A stretch of DNA of 64,000 bases from Prauserella endophytica (GTDB taxonomy: Bacteria > Actinomycetota > Actinomycetes > Mycobacteriales > Pseudonocardiaceae): contig NZ_SWMS01000012.1 in the NCBI RefSeq assembly GCF_005146945.1, forward strand, positions 124,001 through 188,000. The letters run 5' to 3'. Below the pieces are notes generated by a model that searched no databases, was not told the DNA's origin, and saw only the letters and a list, made by a program, of their open reading frames with translations. Shown piece after piece: positions 46,288 to 55,327 of this stretch (the first letter of the stretch is position 1; each line of letters begins with the position of its first letter). Made by a program: the position numbers and the translations under genes.

Positions 46288-46308
46288 ATGAGGTTAGCCT
46301 AACCTCAT
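46288..46308. promoter_or_regulatory. near-perfect IdeR/DtxR iron box at an odd site
   Basis: Arms ATGAGGTTAG (46288-46297) and CTAACCTCAT (46299-46308) around a single C. The inner 19 bp match the IdeR consensus TTAGGTTAGGCTAACCTAA at all but two outer positions and the centre. It overlaps the last codons and stop of the MFS gene, and points at no annotated start nearby. Confidence 0.8.
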
Positions 46309-47616
46309 CCCGGTACGCAAGGGGGTCCGTCGCGCACGGTAGAGGACCACCGCGCACACCACCACCGCGAGCGCAGCGATCGCCCCGCCGAGGTAGAACG
46401 GCGAGCGCCCGCCGAACGTCTCGGCCATCCAGCCCGTCATCGGCCCGCCGACGGGGTTGCCCCCCATCAACACCAGCACGTACAGGCCCATCACGCGGCC
46501 CCGCATCTGCGGGCTGACCGACGTCTGCACAAGCGCGTTGGCCGTGTTGAGGAATGTGATCGTCGCGAACCCCAGCGGCACCAGCGCGAGACCGAACGTC
46601 AGGTACGTCGGCATGAACGCCGTCCCGAACTCGATCGCCCCGAGCGCGAACGCCGACAGCAGCAGCACCCGCACGCTCGGCTTGCGCCTGCTGCCCCTGC
46701 GCGCCGAGGCCAGCGCGCCCGTGAAGGTGCCGACCGCGAGCAGCGTGGAGAGCATGCCGTAACCGTCGGCCTCGGTCCCGAAGACGTTGCCCGCCACGAT
46801 CGCCAGTGACGTGAAGAACGTGATGCCGAACGTGCTCACGAAGAACACGAGCACCATCACCGTCATGAGATCCGAACGTCCGCGCACGTAGCGAAGGCCC
46901 TCGCGAAGCTGCCCCTTCCCGCGCTCGACCGCCGGTCCCCGGAAGAGCTGGTCGGCCTTCATGAGCGCGAGCCCGGCGATCACGGCGAGGGTGCTCACCG
47001 CGTTGGCGACGAACAGCCAGCCGGTGCCGACAGCCACGATCGCGAACCCGGCGATGGCGGGCCCGACGATCCTGGCCATGTTGAAGATCGACGAGTTGAG
47101 CGCCACGGCGTTGGCGACCTGGTTCTTGCCGACCATCTCGGCGACGAACGACTGCCGCGTCGGCACCTCGAGCGCCGAGAGGATGCCGAGCACGAAGCAC
47201 AGCAGGTACACGTGCCACAGCACGGCAACGTCGGTGAGCACCAGCACGCCGAGCACGGCGGCCTGCACGAGCGTGCCCGCCTGAATGGCGATGAGCAGCT
47301 TGCGCTTGTCGACACGGTCGGCGAGCACCCCGGCCCACAGCGACAGGAGCAGCGTGGGCGTGAACTGCAGTGCGACCGCGATGCCGAGCGCGACCGGGTC
47401 GTAGCCGCTCAGCGTGAACACGAGCCAGTCCTGCGCGATTCGCTGCATCCACGTGCCGACGTTGGAGATGATCTGGCCGGAGAAGAACAGCCGGTAGTTG
47501 CGCACTCGCAGGGACGCGAACATGCCGCTGCGCGGTTTGTCCGGTCGGGCGGCTACGGCTGATGGCGTAACGGGTTCGGGAACAGATGTCTGAGCTGCGC
47601 TACCCGTGATGCTCAC
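46294..47616 (-). CDS. MFS transporter (MFS_3/EntS-like)
   Basis: 440 residues with 12 membrane segments; motif A WAGVLADRVDKRKLLIAIQAG. GTG start at 47616. It is 36 bp downstream of a MarR regulator on the same strand, so the two form an operon, probably for drug export. The last codons (ATG AGG TTA GGC TAA) overlap the iron box. They include a rare TTA leucine codon. Confidence 0.87.
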   Translation of the reverse strand: MSITGSAAQTSVPEPVTPSAVAARPDKPRSGMFASLRVRNYRLFFSGQIISNVGTWMQRIAQDWLVFTLSGYDPVALGIAVALQFTPTLLLSLWAGVLADRVDKRKLLIAIQAGTLVQAAVLGVLVLTDVAVLWHVYLLCFVLGILSALEVPTRQSFVAEMVGKNQVANAVALNSSIFNMARIVGPAIAGFAIVAVGTGWLFVANAVSTLAVIAGLALMKADQLFRGPAVERGKGQLREGLRYVRGRSDLMTVMVLVFFVSTFGITFFTSLAIVAGNVFGTEADGYGMLSTLLAVGTFTGALASARRGSRRKPSVRVLLLSAFALGAIEFGTAFMPTYLTFGLALVPLGFATITFLNTANALVQTSVSPQMRGRVMGLYVLVLMGGNPVGGPMTGWMAETFGGRSPFYLGGAIAALAVVVCAVVLYRARRTPLRTGMRLG

Positions 47617-47652
47617 GCCGTGTTGTCGCCTCCCGCGACGAGGGTGGGGGCG

Positions 47653-48087
47653 TCAGCCGTGGCCCGCCATCCTGTCGATGATCTCGGCGGCTCTGGAGAG
47701 CACTTCGCGCTCCTCGCCGCTCAGTTCCGCTAGTTTTCCGTCCAGCCAGGCCTCACGCGCGGAGATCGTCGCGTGCACGTACTCGAGCCCCTTGTCGGTG
47801 ATCGCCACGATCGCCTGGCGGCCATCGGTGGGATGCGGCGTGCGCTCGACGTAGGCCAGTTCTTCGAGCGCCGCGATCACCCGCGTCATCGACGGAGGCT
47901 GCACGCCTTCCTTCGCGGCCAGCTGACCCGGGGTCATCGCGCCGCACTTGTGCAAAGTGGACAGCGCGGAGATCTGGGTCAGCGAGAGGTCCTCGCTGGT
48001 TCGCTGTGCCCGTAGCCTGCGGTTCAACCGCACGACCGAGAGCCGCAGGTGGCTCGCCAGCGACCGGTCGTGGGCAGGGTCGGACAC
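47653..48087 (-). CDS. MarR family transcriptional regulator
   Basis: 144 residues. Winged HTH: LSLTQISALSTLHKCGAMTPGQLAAKEGVQPPSMTRVIAALEELAYVERTPHPTDGRQAIV. GTG start at 48087 with TATGCT on the minus strand close upstream, which suggests a leaderless mRNA. The palindrome ATGCT-T-AGCAT (48088-48098) overlaps the start and may be its operator. It likely controls the MFS gene downstream. Matches the position of mycobacterial Rv0880 (recalled). Confidence 0.9.
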   Translation of the reverse strand: MSDPAHDRSLASHLRLSVVRLNRRLRAQRTSEDLSLTQISALSTLHKCGAMTPGQLAAKEGVQPPSMTRVIAALEELAYVERTPHPTDGRQAIVAITDKGLEYVHATISAREAWLDGKLAELSGEEREVLSRAAEIIDRMAGHG

Positions 48088-48098
48088 ATGCTTAGCAT
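48088..48098. promoter_or_regulatory. candidate MarR operator
   Basis: ATGCT-T-AGCAT, perfect 5-bp arms, lies directly before the MarR GTG and overlaps its likely -10 element. Confidence 0.4.
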
Positions 48099-48148
48099 AC
48101 CTTACGATCTGGCCGGACCTGCGTCGATGGTGAGCAAGGCAACGACTG

Positions 48149-48931
48149 TCACCCGATCAGCCGCTGGACGTCGGAGTACGAGGGCGCCGCGAGGGCCGGT
48201 TCGGAACCGTCGCGGATCGCCACGGCGGTGTCGACCGTGGCCCCCAGCGCCGTGCGGAACAGCAGCGAGCCGGTGCTGACGCGCCGCACCCCCAGCTGGC
48301 CCAGCTCCGCCACCGAAGGGCCGCCGGGCAGGTAGAGCACGTTGAGCGGCAGGTCGACGCCCTCGGCCACGGCCGCGATGTCCGGCAGCCTCCCCGGCAC
48401 GAAGATCCCGTCGGCCCCGGCGTCGGCGTACCGCCGCGCGCGGTCGAGCGTGGGCGCGAGCGAACCGGTGTCGACACCGAGCCAGTAGGTGTCCACACGG
48501 GCGTTGACGAACAGCCCGGGCACCCGGTCCTTGATCGCCGTGATCAACCCGGCCTGCGCGCCCGGATCGGCGAGTGTGCCCTCACCCCGCCCGTCCTCGA
48601 TGTTGACGCCCACGACGCCCGCTTCGGCCAGCTCCAGAGCCAGCTCGGCGACCTCGCCGGCGTCGTCGCTGAACCCGCCCTCGACGTCCACCGTGAGCAG
48701 GCACGGCAGCTGCGTCAGCCGCCGCGCCAGTACCACGGTCTGCTCGCGGGTGCGGCCCTCGCCGTCGGGTAGACCGTGCGCGGCGGCGACGCCGAGGCTC
48801 GTCGTGCCGATCGCGGGGCAACCCGCCGCGACCAGCGCGGCGGCGCCGGCGTGGTCCCAGGCGTTGGGCAGCAACAGCGGCTCAGCGCCGTGGTGCAGGT
48901 CGTAAAAGGCGGCGAAGTCGGCGGTGCTCAT
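48149..48931 (-). CDS. isocitrate lyase/PEP mutase family protein
   Basis: 260 residues from ATG 48931. TIM-barrel enzyme with LLLPNAWDHAGAAALVAAG, LTVDVEGGFSDDAGEVAELALEL and GVNIEDGRGEG, as in PEP mutase-like C-C lyases and oxaloacetate decarboxylases. Substrate unknown. Divergent from an ArsR-type regulator with 66 bp between starts, so that regulator may control it. Confidence 0.87.
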   Translation of the reverse strand: MSTADFAAFYDLHHGAEPLLLPNAWDHAGAAALVAAGCPAIGTTSLGVAAAHGLPDGEGRTREQTVVLARRLTQLPCLLTVDVEGGFSDDAGEVAELALELAEAGVVGVNIEDGRGEGTLADPGAQAGLITAIKDRVPGLFVNARVDTYWLGVDTGSLAPTLDRARRYADAGADGIFVPGRLPDIAAVAEGVDLPLNVLYLPGGPSVAELGQLGVRRVSTGSLLFRTALGATVDTAVAIRDGSEPALAAPSYSDVQRLIG

Positions 48932-48997
48932 GGCATTCACGGTAGGAGCGGGACTCTTCGGTGTGGGCCGAACCGTCGGCGGCGGAGAATCGTGGCC

Positions 48998-49702
48998 ATG
49001 GCCCGCTCGTCCGAACTCGCCGCGTTGGCCCGGCTGCTCGGCGACGACACGCGCGCCCGGTTCTGCCTCGCGCTGCTCGACGGGCGCGCGTGGACGGCCG
49101 GTGAGCTGGCCACGCTCGCGGGCGTCAGCGCGTCCACGGCGAGCGAGCACCTCGGCAAGCTGGTCGCGGGAGGGCTGCTCGTCGAGCGCAGGCAGGGCAG
49201 GCACCGCTACGTCCAGCTCGCTGGGCCGAGGGTCGCCGAGCTGCTCGAAGGGCTCGTCGCACACCTCGAACCTGCGCCGGAGCGCCCGGCGTCGCTGCGC
49301 ACGTCGCGGGTTTCGGCCGCGCTCGCGCGGGGCCGAACGTGTTACGACCACCTCGCGGGCAGGCTGGGCGTGGCGATCACCGACGCGCTCGCCGCGCGTG
49401 GCCTGCTCGACACGACGGCCGGGTTCGCACTGACCAGCGACGGCGTGGACTGGCTGACCGGCCCGCTCGGCATCTCGCCCGAGGACCTGCGGAGCAGCCG
49501 CAGACCGCTCGCGAAGGCGTGCCTCGACTGGACCGAGCGCCGCTCGCACCTGGCCGGCCTCGCGGGCGCCCGGATCTGCGACCGCCTGCTGGCCACGGGC
49601 TGGATCAAGCGCATCGGCACCCACCGCGCGGTGACCGTCACCCCGGCCGGCACCGAAGCCCTGCGAACCCTGCTGGACCTGGACCTCACCCAACTGCAGT
49701 GA
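48998..49702 (+). CDS. ArsR-type HTH regulator with C-terminal extension
   Basis: 234 residues from ATG 48998 (GTG 48992 possible). Winged HTH at residues 1-85 (ARLLGDDTRARFCLALLDGRAWTAGELATLAGVSASTASEHLGKL). The C-terminal 140 residues form a second conserved domain with scattered Cys (RTCYDHLAGRLG, KACLDWTERRSHLAG, ARICDRLLATGW). Twice the usual ArsR length. The stop TGA lies within repeat copy 10 (CTGCAG-TGA). Divergent from the PEP-mutase-like gene. Confidence 0.87.
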   Translation: MARSSELAALARLLGDDTRARFCLALLDGRAWTAGELATLAGVSASTASEHLGKLVAGGLLVERRQGRHRYVQLAGPRVAELLEGLVAHLEPAPERPASLRTSRVSAALARGRTCYDHLAGRLGVAITDALAARGLLDTTAGFALTSDGVDWLTGPLGISPEDLRSSRRPLAKACLDWTERRSHLAGLAGARICDRLLATGWIKRIGTHRAVTVTPAGTEALRTLLDLDLTQLQ

Positions 49703-49833
49703 AGGCCACCTTCACTGCGTCGAACCAACACAGCGGCGCGCAGCGTCTCCGTTTGGGCGGCGGCGGGAGACGGGCGGGCGCAGGCATGGTGGCCTTCACT
49801 GCAGTTGGGCGCAGGCATGGTGGCCTTCACTGC
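49696..49833. repeat. palindromic 3'-end repeat, long form, copy 10 (with tandem extra half)
   Basis: Long form like copy 5, with the conserved core (CAGCGTCTCC-GTTTGGG, then GGGAGACGGG) and closing unit GCAGGCATGG-TGG-CCTTCACTGC. A tandem copy of about 30 bp (TTGGGCGCAGGCATGG..) follows. Lies between convergent genes. Confidence 0.92.
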
Positions 49834-49847
49834 GTTGGGCAACGGCC

Positions 49848-51302
49848 TCAGCTGAGCGCGGCCTGGATCGGGCCGATCGCGAAGTAGACGACGAACGCGA
49901 CCGAGACGATCCACATCAGCGGGTGGACCGTGCGTGCCCGGCCCGTCGCGGCCTGGAGTACCACGTAGCTCACGAACCCGGCGCCGATGCCGTTGGCGAT
50001 CGAGTACGTGAACGGCATGACCACGATCGTCAGGAAGGCGGGCAGCGCGACGGTGAAGTCCCGGAAGTCGATCTCGGTGATCTGCCTGATCATCAGCGCA
50101 CCGACAACCACGAGCGCGGGCGCCGCCGCCTCGATGGGCACCACCTCGTAGAGCGGCGTGAAGAACATCGCGGCAATGAACAGCAGGCCGGTCACCACGT
50201 TCGCCAGGCCCGTGCGGGCCCCCTCTGCGATACCGGCGGCCGACTCGACGTAGACGGTGTTCGAGCTCGCCGAGGCCGCCCCACCGGCGACGGCGCCGAG
50301 CGAGTCGACGAACAGGCCCTTGCCGACGTTGGGCAGCTGGCCGTCCTTGTCGGCGAGCCCGGCCTCGCGGCCGAGCCCGGTCATGGTGCCGATCGTGTCG
50401 AAGAAGTCGGTGAGCACCAGGCTGAACACCAGCAGCGCGGCGGTGATCGCCGGGACCTGCACCCAGGCGTCGAAGTTCACCTCGCCGAGCAGCGAGAGGT
50501 CAGGGATGCCGAAGACCTCGCCGGGCAGCGCCGGGTAGCCGAGGTTCCAGCCCGTGGCGACCTCACCGTTCGAGGGTCCCGCGTTCACGATCGCCTCGAC
50601 GACGATCGCCAGCACCGTGCCGAACAGCACGCCCAGCAGGATCGCGCCCTTGATGTTGCGCGCCACCAGGATCGCCATGACCACGAGCGTCACCACGAAG
50701 ACGGCCGTGGGCCACGACGCGATGGACCCGTTGATGCCGAGCTGCACCGGCGTGCCAGAGCCCGGCGTGACGAACCCGGCGTCCACGAGGCCGATCAGCG
50801 CGATGAACAGGCCGATTCCGACGGCGATGCCGACCTTGAGCTGCGGCGGCACCGCGTTGAACACCATCTTGCGCACGCCGGTGATCACGAGCAGCAGCAC
50901 GACGAGTCCGTTGACGAGCACGAGCCCCATCGCGGCGGCCCAGGTCATCTGTGGCGCGATCGTGTACGCCACGAGCGCGTTGATGCCGAGCCCCGCCGCC
51001 AGCGCGAACGGGAAGTTCGCGACGACGCCCATCAGGATCGTCAGCACCCCTGCGACGAGCGCCGTGACGGCCGCGACCTGCGGGACACCGAGGATGGCCC
51101 CCGTCGAGTCCGTCTTCGCGCCCGGCCCCTCGGCGCTGAAGCTGCCGAGGATGAGCGGGTTGAGCACGATGATGTAGGCCATCGTCACGAACGTGACCAG
51201 TCCGCCGCGCACCTCTCTGCCGACCGTAGAGCCGCGCTCGCTGATCTTGAAGAAGCGGTCGAGCGGCTTCGTCGTCGGCTTCTCGGTGCTCGTCCGTGCC
51301 AT
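49848..51302 (-). CDS. NCS2-family purine permease, AzgA/PbuG-like
   Basis: 484 residues from ATG 51302; GTG 51308 is in frame. About 12-14 membrane segments. Motifs TFVTMAYIIVLNPLIL, FALAAGLGINALVAY and DTIGTMTGLGREAGLADKDGQLP match hypoxanthine/guanine permeases of the AzgA group. Uptake of purine bases at the cytoplasmic membrane. Divergent from the DUF2530 gene. Confidence 0.9.
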   Translation of the reverse strand: MARTSTEKPTTKPLDRFFKISERGSTVGREVRGGLVTFVTMAYIIVLNPLILGSFSAEGPGAKTDSTGAILGVPQVAAVTALVAGVLTILMGVVANFPFALAAGLGINALVAYTIAPQMTWAAAMGLVLVNGLVVLLLVITGVRKMVFNAVPPQLKVGIAVGIGLFIALIGLVDAGFVTPGSGTPVQLGINGSIASWPTAVFVVTLVVMAILVARNIKGAILLGVLFGTVLAIVVEAIVNAGPSNGEVATGWNLGYPALPGEVFGIPDLSLLGEVNFDAWVQVPAITAALLVFSLVLTDFFDTIGTMTGLGREAGLADKDGQLPNVGKGLFVDSLGAVAGGAASASSNTVYVESAAGIAEGARTGLANVVTGLLFIAAMFFTPLYEVVPIEAAAPALVVVGALMIRQITEIDFRDFTVALPAFLTIVVMPFTYSIANGIGAGFVSYVVLQAATGRARTVHPLMWIVSVAFVVYFAIGPIQAALS

Positions 51303-51346
51303 CGTCACCTGCCTTCAGTCGTACCGGCAGCGGTAGCCTGTCCCAC

Positions 51347-51619
51347 GTGGACGAAGCCAGCAACTCCCCGGGTGTTACAGGTCAGTTTCGCCCGCCGCCG
51401 GACCTGCCGAAGGTGCTGGTGGGTCTATGGGCGCCGGTGATCACAGGGACAGTGATCTGGCTCATCGCGTTCGCGGCGATGCTGATCGCCGGCGTCGACG
51501 GTGACTGGCTGTGGACCACGCTGGCGGGCGCTGGCCTCGGCTGCGTCGGTTTCGTCATCATCGCCTGGCAGTCGGCGGCCTCCCGCCGCGGCTCCCGTGG
51601 AGCCCAGCGCGTCCTCTGA
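51347..51619 (+). CDS. DUF2530 small membrane protein
   Basis: 90 residues from GTG 51347. The pattern PPPDLPKVLVGLWAPVITGTVIWLIAF and two hydrophobic segments match DUF2530. Matches mycobacterial Rv0879c in neighbourhood (recalled). Function unknown. Repeat copy 11 follows the stop by 6 bp. Confidence 0.85.
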   Translation: MDEASNSPGVTGQFRPPPDLPKVLVGLWAPVITGTVIWLIAFAAMLIAGVDGDWLWTTLAGAGLGCVGFVIIAWQSAASRRGSRGAQRVL

Positions 51620-51625
51620 CCACCC

Positions 51626-51678
51626 GCAGTGAAGGCCACCTTCACTGCGTTGAACGCAGTGAAGGTGGCCTTCACTGC
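51626..51678. repeat. palindromic 3'-end repeat, copy 11
   Basis: 53-bp short form with both units perfect and spacer GTTGAAC; the repeat is essentially the consensus. It lies between convergent DUF2530 and the sacsin-like ATPase gene, whose stop is 2 bp after it. Confidence 0.92.
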
Positions 51679-51680
51679 GG

Positions 51681-54515
51681 CTAGGTGAGCAGGGTGCGCG
51701 GGTCGGGGTCGTCCAGCAAGGCCTCGATCGTGAGCCGCTCGGCCCAGCGGTCCGCGGCCCAGGCGAACGCCCTCGCCAGTCCCTCCGAGGTGTCGGCCGC
51801 GTGCAGGGCGCCGTCGAACCACCACGGCACCGCGCCCGCGCCCACGGTCAGCTTCTCGTGCACGACGACACCGCCGTCCGGCAGCTCGACACCGAGCAGG
51901 TCGGCGACCTCGCCGATCGCGGGCAGGTCCCGCCACGCGGCGAGCTCGCCCTCGCTCGTCACCTCGGCCGTCGTGACGTCACCGGCGAGCGGCAGGTCGA
52001 ACAGCTCGGCCAGCGCCGGGGCGTCGGCGTAACCGGGCAGCGCGACGAGCCGGTTCGCCTGCCACGCCGCCGTCAGCCACGGCGCGTCCAGCACCGCCGC
52101 GTCCGCCGCGTCGGCGACGGAGCCGTCGAGCGCGCGAACGCGCGCGGGCGGGTCGACCTCCTCGGCGTACTCCGGCGGCAGGCCGGCCAGCGCCGCGTGC
52201 GCCCTGAGCACGAGCCCCGGCGGCAGCACGCGGTCGGGGTCGGCCAGCCGCGCGCACAGGTCCTCCGCGTCCTCGGCTGCCCTCGGCGTCAGGTCGCGGC
52301 GCACGCCGAGCGCCTCCAGCAGGTGGGTCGGCAGTCCGACGTCGGGCACCGGCTCGTAGAGCCCCGCCAGGTGCTCGGCCTCCGGCAGCCGCCACTCGCC
52401 GGGCGCGCGGTCTTCGAGCAACGCCGCCCGCGCGAGCCACCAGCGCGTGTGCCCCTCGGGTTCGCTCAGCGCGCGCCACGTCTCCGGTCGCGCCGCGAGG
52501 AGCCGCACGGTGGCGGGCCAGGCGTCGTCGGCGACCAGGTCGAGGTCGCGCACGGCGAGCACGCGCGCGGGCGGCGTCTCGCGGGAGTCCCACCACTCGT
52601 CCTCGTCCGGCAGGTCGTGGTCGGGTCCCGAGGGCTCCTCGTCGTCGACGACCACGAACGTGTCGAGCACGCCCACGCCCGTCAGCACGTCGTCCGGCCA
52701 GCGCCGCGCGAACCCGGCGTCCAGCACGTCGAGCGGCGCCTCCTCGCCGAGCGCCTCGGGATCGAGCACGTCCAGCAACGGGGACTCCGGGAGGACGAGC
52801 TCGTCGGCCCGCCGCCAGCCATCGCGCGCAGGCAGCGCGAGCGCGCCGAGGTCCTCACCGGAGGTCCCGCCAGCCAGGCGCAGCACGGTCTCCACGAGCG
52901 GCAGAACGTCCACTCCGGACAGCGCGTCCTCGACGCTGCGCTCCACGGCCTCCCGCAGCGCGGGCGCGGCCAGCAGGTCTCCGGGCCCGGCGAGCGTGGC
53001 GCCGAGCCGCCGCAGCAGCGGGTGCACGGCGTCGGGATGGACGATGTGCAGCCCGACGATGTGGGCGTCACCAACCGGTTCGGGGTCGTCCACCAGCAGC
53101 GCGCCCCTCGGCCCCGGCACCGTGCGGCCGTCGGCGAGCGGCACGGGCAGCGCGCCCAGCTCGTGGGGTGCGATCGCGTGCCGCTCGACGGCGTCGAACA
53201 GCACGGCGTAGAGCGCGTGCCACCACGAAGGCTCGCGCGTGATGCCGGTGACCGCCTCGACCAGTTCGGCGACGCCCACGGTGCTCGCGCCCACGCTCGC
53301 GAGAACCTTCGCGATCTCGGGCCCGCACAACGGGGCGGCGACGAGGCCGGGCAGCACGTCGGCCAGCAGCTCGGTCAGTCGGGGCTCGTCGGCGCCGAGC
53401 ACGCGCGCCCGCTCGCCGGGCAGCTCGGCGCCCGAGGCGGCGGGTAACCACGAGTCCTCTGCGAGCCGACGCGTCACCAGCTCGCGCAGCTCGGTGTCCA
53501 CTTCGGACATCGGAAACCCGGCTCTGGGCACGAGGGCGAGCCGGTACCGGGGCGCCACGCTCCGGACGAGTCCCGGGTAAGCCCGTGCCGCCGCGGCGAG
53601 CGCGTCACGAGTGGCGGTACCGGCGAGCACCCGGCGGCGCGACGGCTCCACCGGCACCGAGGCCAGCAGGCGGGCGGGCAGCGAGAGCCGCTCGTCGGTG
53701 GGCGTCGGCGTGTGGAGCACGTCCTGCTCGACCGGCCGCGGCACCCCGTCGGCGTCCACCGGGACCGCCCACACGCAGGCCTCGCCGGAATGCGTGAGCC
53801 AGCGCGTGCCCTGCCCGTCCGGTGCGGTCAGCTCCACGACGTCGCCATCGGCCGAACGCCGCCAGACCTCGCCGTCGACGTCGATCTCCGCGAGCCACGG
53901 CAGCGCCAGCAGCAGATCCGGCACCTCGGTACGGATGCGGTCGAGCACCTCGGTGTGCCCCTGGGTGCCCGTGCGCAGCGGCAGGCGCACCTCGGTGTCG
54001 AAGCCCTCGGGCACGGGTGGTTCGCCGGCGGTCACCGGCCACGGCAGCCGCAGGATCGGCACGGCCCCGTCCCGTCCGGACTCCGCGCGCGTGCGGTCCT
54101 CGGAGAACGCGACCCCGCCGGTGCGGGACACCACGCGCGGCGCCGACGTCACCGCAAGCACCGCGGCGAACCCGACACCGAACCGGCCGACCGCGCCCTC
54201 GCGCTTGCCCGACGCCCGCAGCGAAGCGAGCGCGGCCACGCCCTCGGCGTCCAGCGGAGCCCCGGTGTTCGCGACGCGCAGCTCACCGTCCACAACGGAA
54301 ACCCGAATCCGCCCGGGCTCGCCGGAAGCCGCTGCCGCGTCGGCGGCGTTCTGGGCCAGCTCGACGAAGAGGCGGTCGCGGTAGCCGCCCGCCCTCAGGT
54401 CACGCTCGGCGTTGGTGTCCTCGGTGAACCGGGTCGGCGAATCCCGCCAGGCCCGCAGGACCGACGAGCGGAGCGCACCCGTCGCGAAGGGGTCAGGACT
54501 CGGCGGGCTGCTCAC
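51681..54515 (-). CDS. sacsin/Hsp90-type N-terminal ATPase domain protein
   Basis: 944 residues. The N-terminal GHKL ATPase fold has ELAQNAADAAAA (N box), VANTGAPLD (G1) and GRFGVGFAAVL (G2). The remaining about 700 residues have no recognisable chaperone middle domain, though segments repeat a pattern of Ala/Leu/Val-rich helices. Probably a large cytosolic ATP-dependent chaperone-like protein. It overlaps the DUF3027 gene by 23 bp and is cotranscribed. Function unknown in this phylum. Confidence 0.8.
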   Translation of the reverse strand: MSSPPSPDPFATGALRSSVLRAWRDSPTRFTEDTNAERDLRAGGYRDRLFVELAQNAADAAAASGEPGRIRVSVVDGELRVANTGAPLDAEGVAALASLRASGKREGAVGRFGVGFAAVLAVTSAPRVVSRTGGVAFSEDRTRAESGRDGAVPILRLPWPVTAGEPPVPEGFDTEVRLPLRTGTQGHTEVLDRIRTEVPDLLLALPWLAEIDVDGEVWRRSADGDVVELTAPDGQGTRWLTHSGEACVWAVPVDADGVPRPVEQDVLHTPTPTDERLSLPARLLASVPVEPSRRRVLAGTATRDALAAAARAYPGLVRSVAPRYRLALVPRAGFPMSEVDTELRELVTRRLAEDSWLPAASGAELPGERARVLGADEPRLTELLADVLPGLVAAPLCGPEIAKVLASVGASTVGVAELVEAVTGITREPSWWHALYAVLFDAVERHAIAPHELGALPVPLADGRTVPGPRGALLVDDPEPVGDAHIVGLHIVHPDAVHPLLRRLGATLAGPGDLLAAPALREAVERSVEDALSGVDVLPLVETVLRLAGGTSGEDLGALALPARDGWRRADELVLPESPLLDVLDPEALGEEAPLDVLDAGFARRWPDDVLTGVGVLDTFVVVDDEEPSGPDHDLPDEDEWWDSRETPPARVLAVRDLDLVADDAWPATVRLLAARPETWRALSEPEGHTRWWLARAALLEDRAPGEWRLPEAEHLAGLYEPVPDVGLPTHLLEALGVRRDLTPRAAEDAEDLCARLADPDRVLPPGLVLRAHAALAGLPPEYAEEVDPPARVRALDGSVADAADAAVLDAPWLTAAWQANRLVALPGYADAPALAELFDLPLAGDVTTAEVTSEGELAAWRDLPAIGEVADLLGVELPDGGVVVHEKLTVGAGAVPWWFDGALHAADTSEGLARAFAWAADRWAERLTIEALLDDPDPRTLLT

Positions 54516-55275
54516 CGGCCGCCGGTTCCATGTCGAGCAGCGAGTCGTCGTAGACGAGTTCGGCGACCGGCACCGACGACGTCACCTCCACCTCGACCTC
54601 GGAGTGCGCGCCGCAGCCGTACTCGGTGTGCACCACGTGCCCGTCGGCTGGCGAGATCTCGTTGCCGCACACTCCGAAGGCCGCGCGCAGCGAGCCGCCG
54701 AGCTGGAGGTAGAAGCCGCACGTGCCGCACACGTCGGGGGCGCTGCGCGCCATGTCCGAGCGGGGCCCGAACTCACTTCGGTGCCACCTGGTCGCGGCCT
54801 CCTCGCGGCCGTAGCGCGAGAGCACCCGCACCCGGCCGAGACCCAGCTCGTGGGCCGTCTCCTCCACCTCGGGGTCGTCGGAGTCGAGGTAGGCGGGCGC
54901 GAGCCGGAGGTCGTCGGCGTCGGTCGGGAAGATGTCGCCGACCCCGAGGTCACCGGGACGCACGCGGTGCTCCCACGGCACCCACCGGGGGGCCACCAGC
55001 GCGTCCGGCCCCGGCCGCAGCACGACCTCGCTGACCGTCACGGGCTCGTCGACCCCGGCCGTGGCCACGGTCACCGACCAGTGCCAGCCCCGGTATCCGG
55101 CGAGCTTGGAGTCGAACAGGTGGGTCGCCGACACGGCGTCCTCGTGCTCGACGGCGACGTGCTCGCCAACGTGCTCCGCTCCCGCGTCGAGCACGGCGGC
55201 CTCACGCGCCAGCTCGACCGCATCGACCAGCTTCTGGCGAATCGCGCCGTCGTCGAGGGTGAGCAGCAGGGTCAT
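54493..55275 (-). CDS. DUF3027 zinc-finger-like protein
   Basis: 260 residues from ATG 55275; GTG 55284 is also in frame. Cysteines cluster at CGTCGFYLQLGG, VCGNEISPADGHVVHTEYGCGAHSE, a probable zinc site. The N-terminal half has the LAGYRGWHWSVTVA stretch typical of DUF3027. It is first in an operon with the sacsin-like ATPase; same neighbourhood as mycobacterial Rv0877 (recalled). Role unknown. Confidence 0.85.
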   Translation of the reverse strand: MTLLLTLDDGAIRQKLVDAVELAREAAVLDAGAEHVGEHVAVEHEDAVSATHLFDSKLAGYRGWHWSVTVATAGVDEPVTVSEVVLRPGPDALVAPRWVPWEHRVRPGDLGVGDIFPTDADDLRLAPAYLDSDDPEVEETAHELGLGRVRVLSRYGREEAATRWHRSEFGPRSDMARSAPDVCGTCGFYLQLGGSLRAAFGVCGNEISPADGHVVHTEYGCGAHSEVEVEVTSSVPVAELVYDDSLLDMEPAAGEQPAES

Positions 55276-55327
55276 AAGCACCAATTGTGCAGCACGTAAC
55301 CCAGCGCGTTCGTGTCAGGCTGGTGAC

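Noticed and set aside
46194-46517. Plus-strand ORF following the strong iron box
   Set aside because: Starts before the iron box, covers a terminator hairpin and is antisense to the MFS gene. Composition is a shadow.
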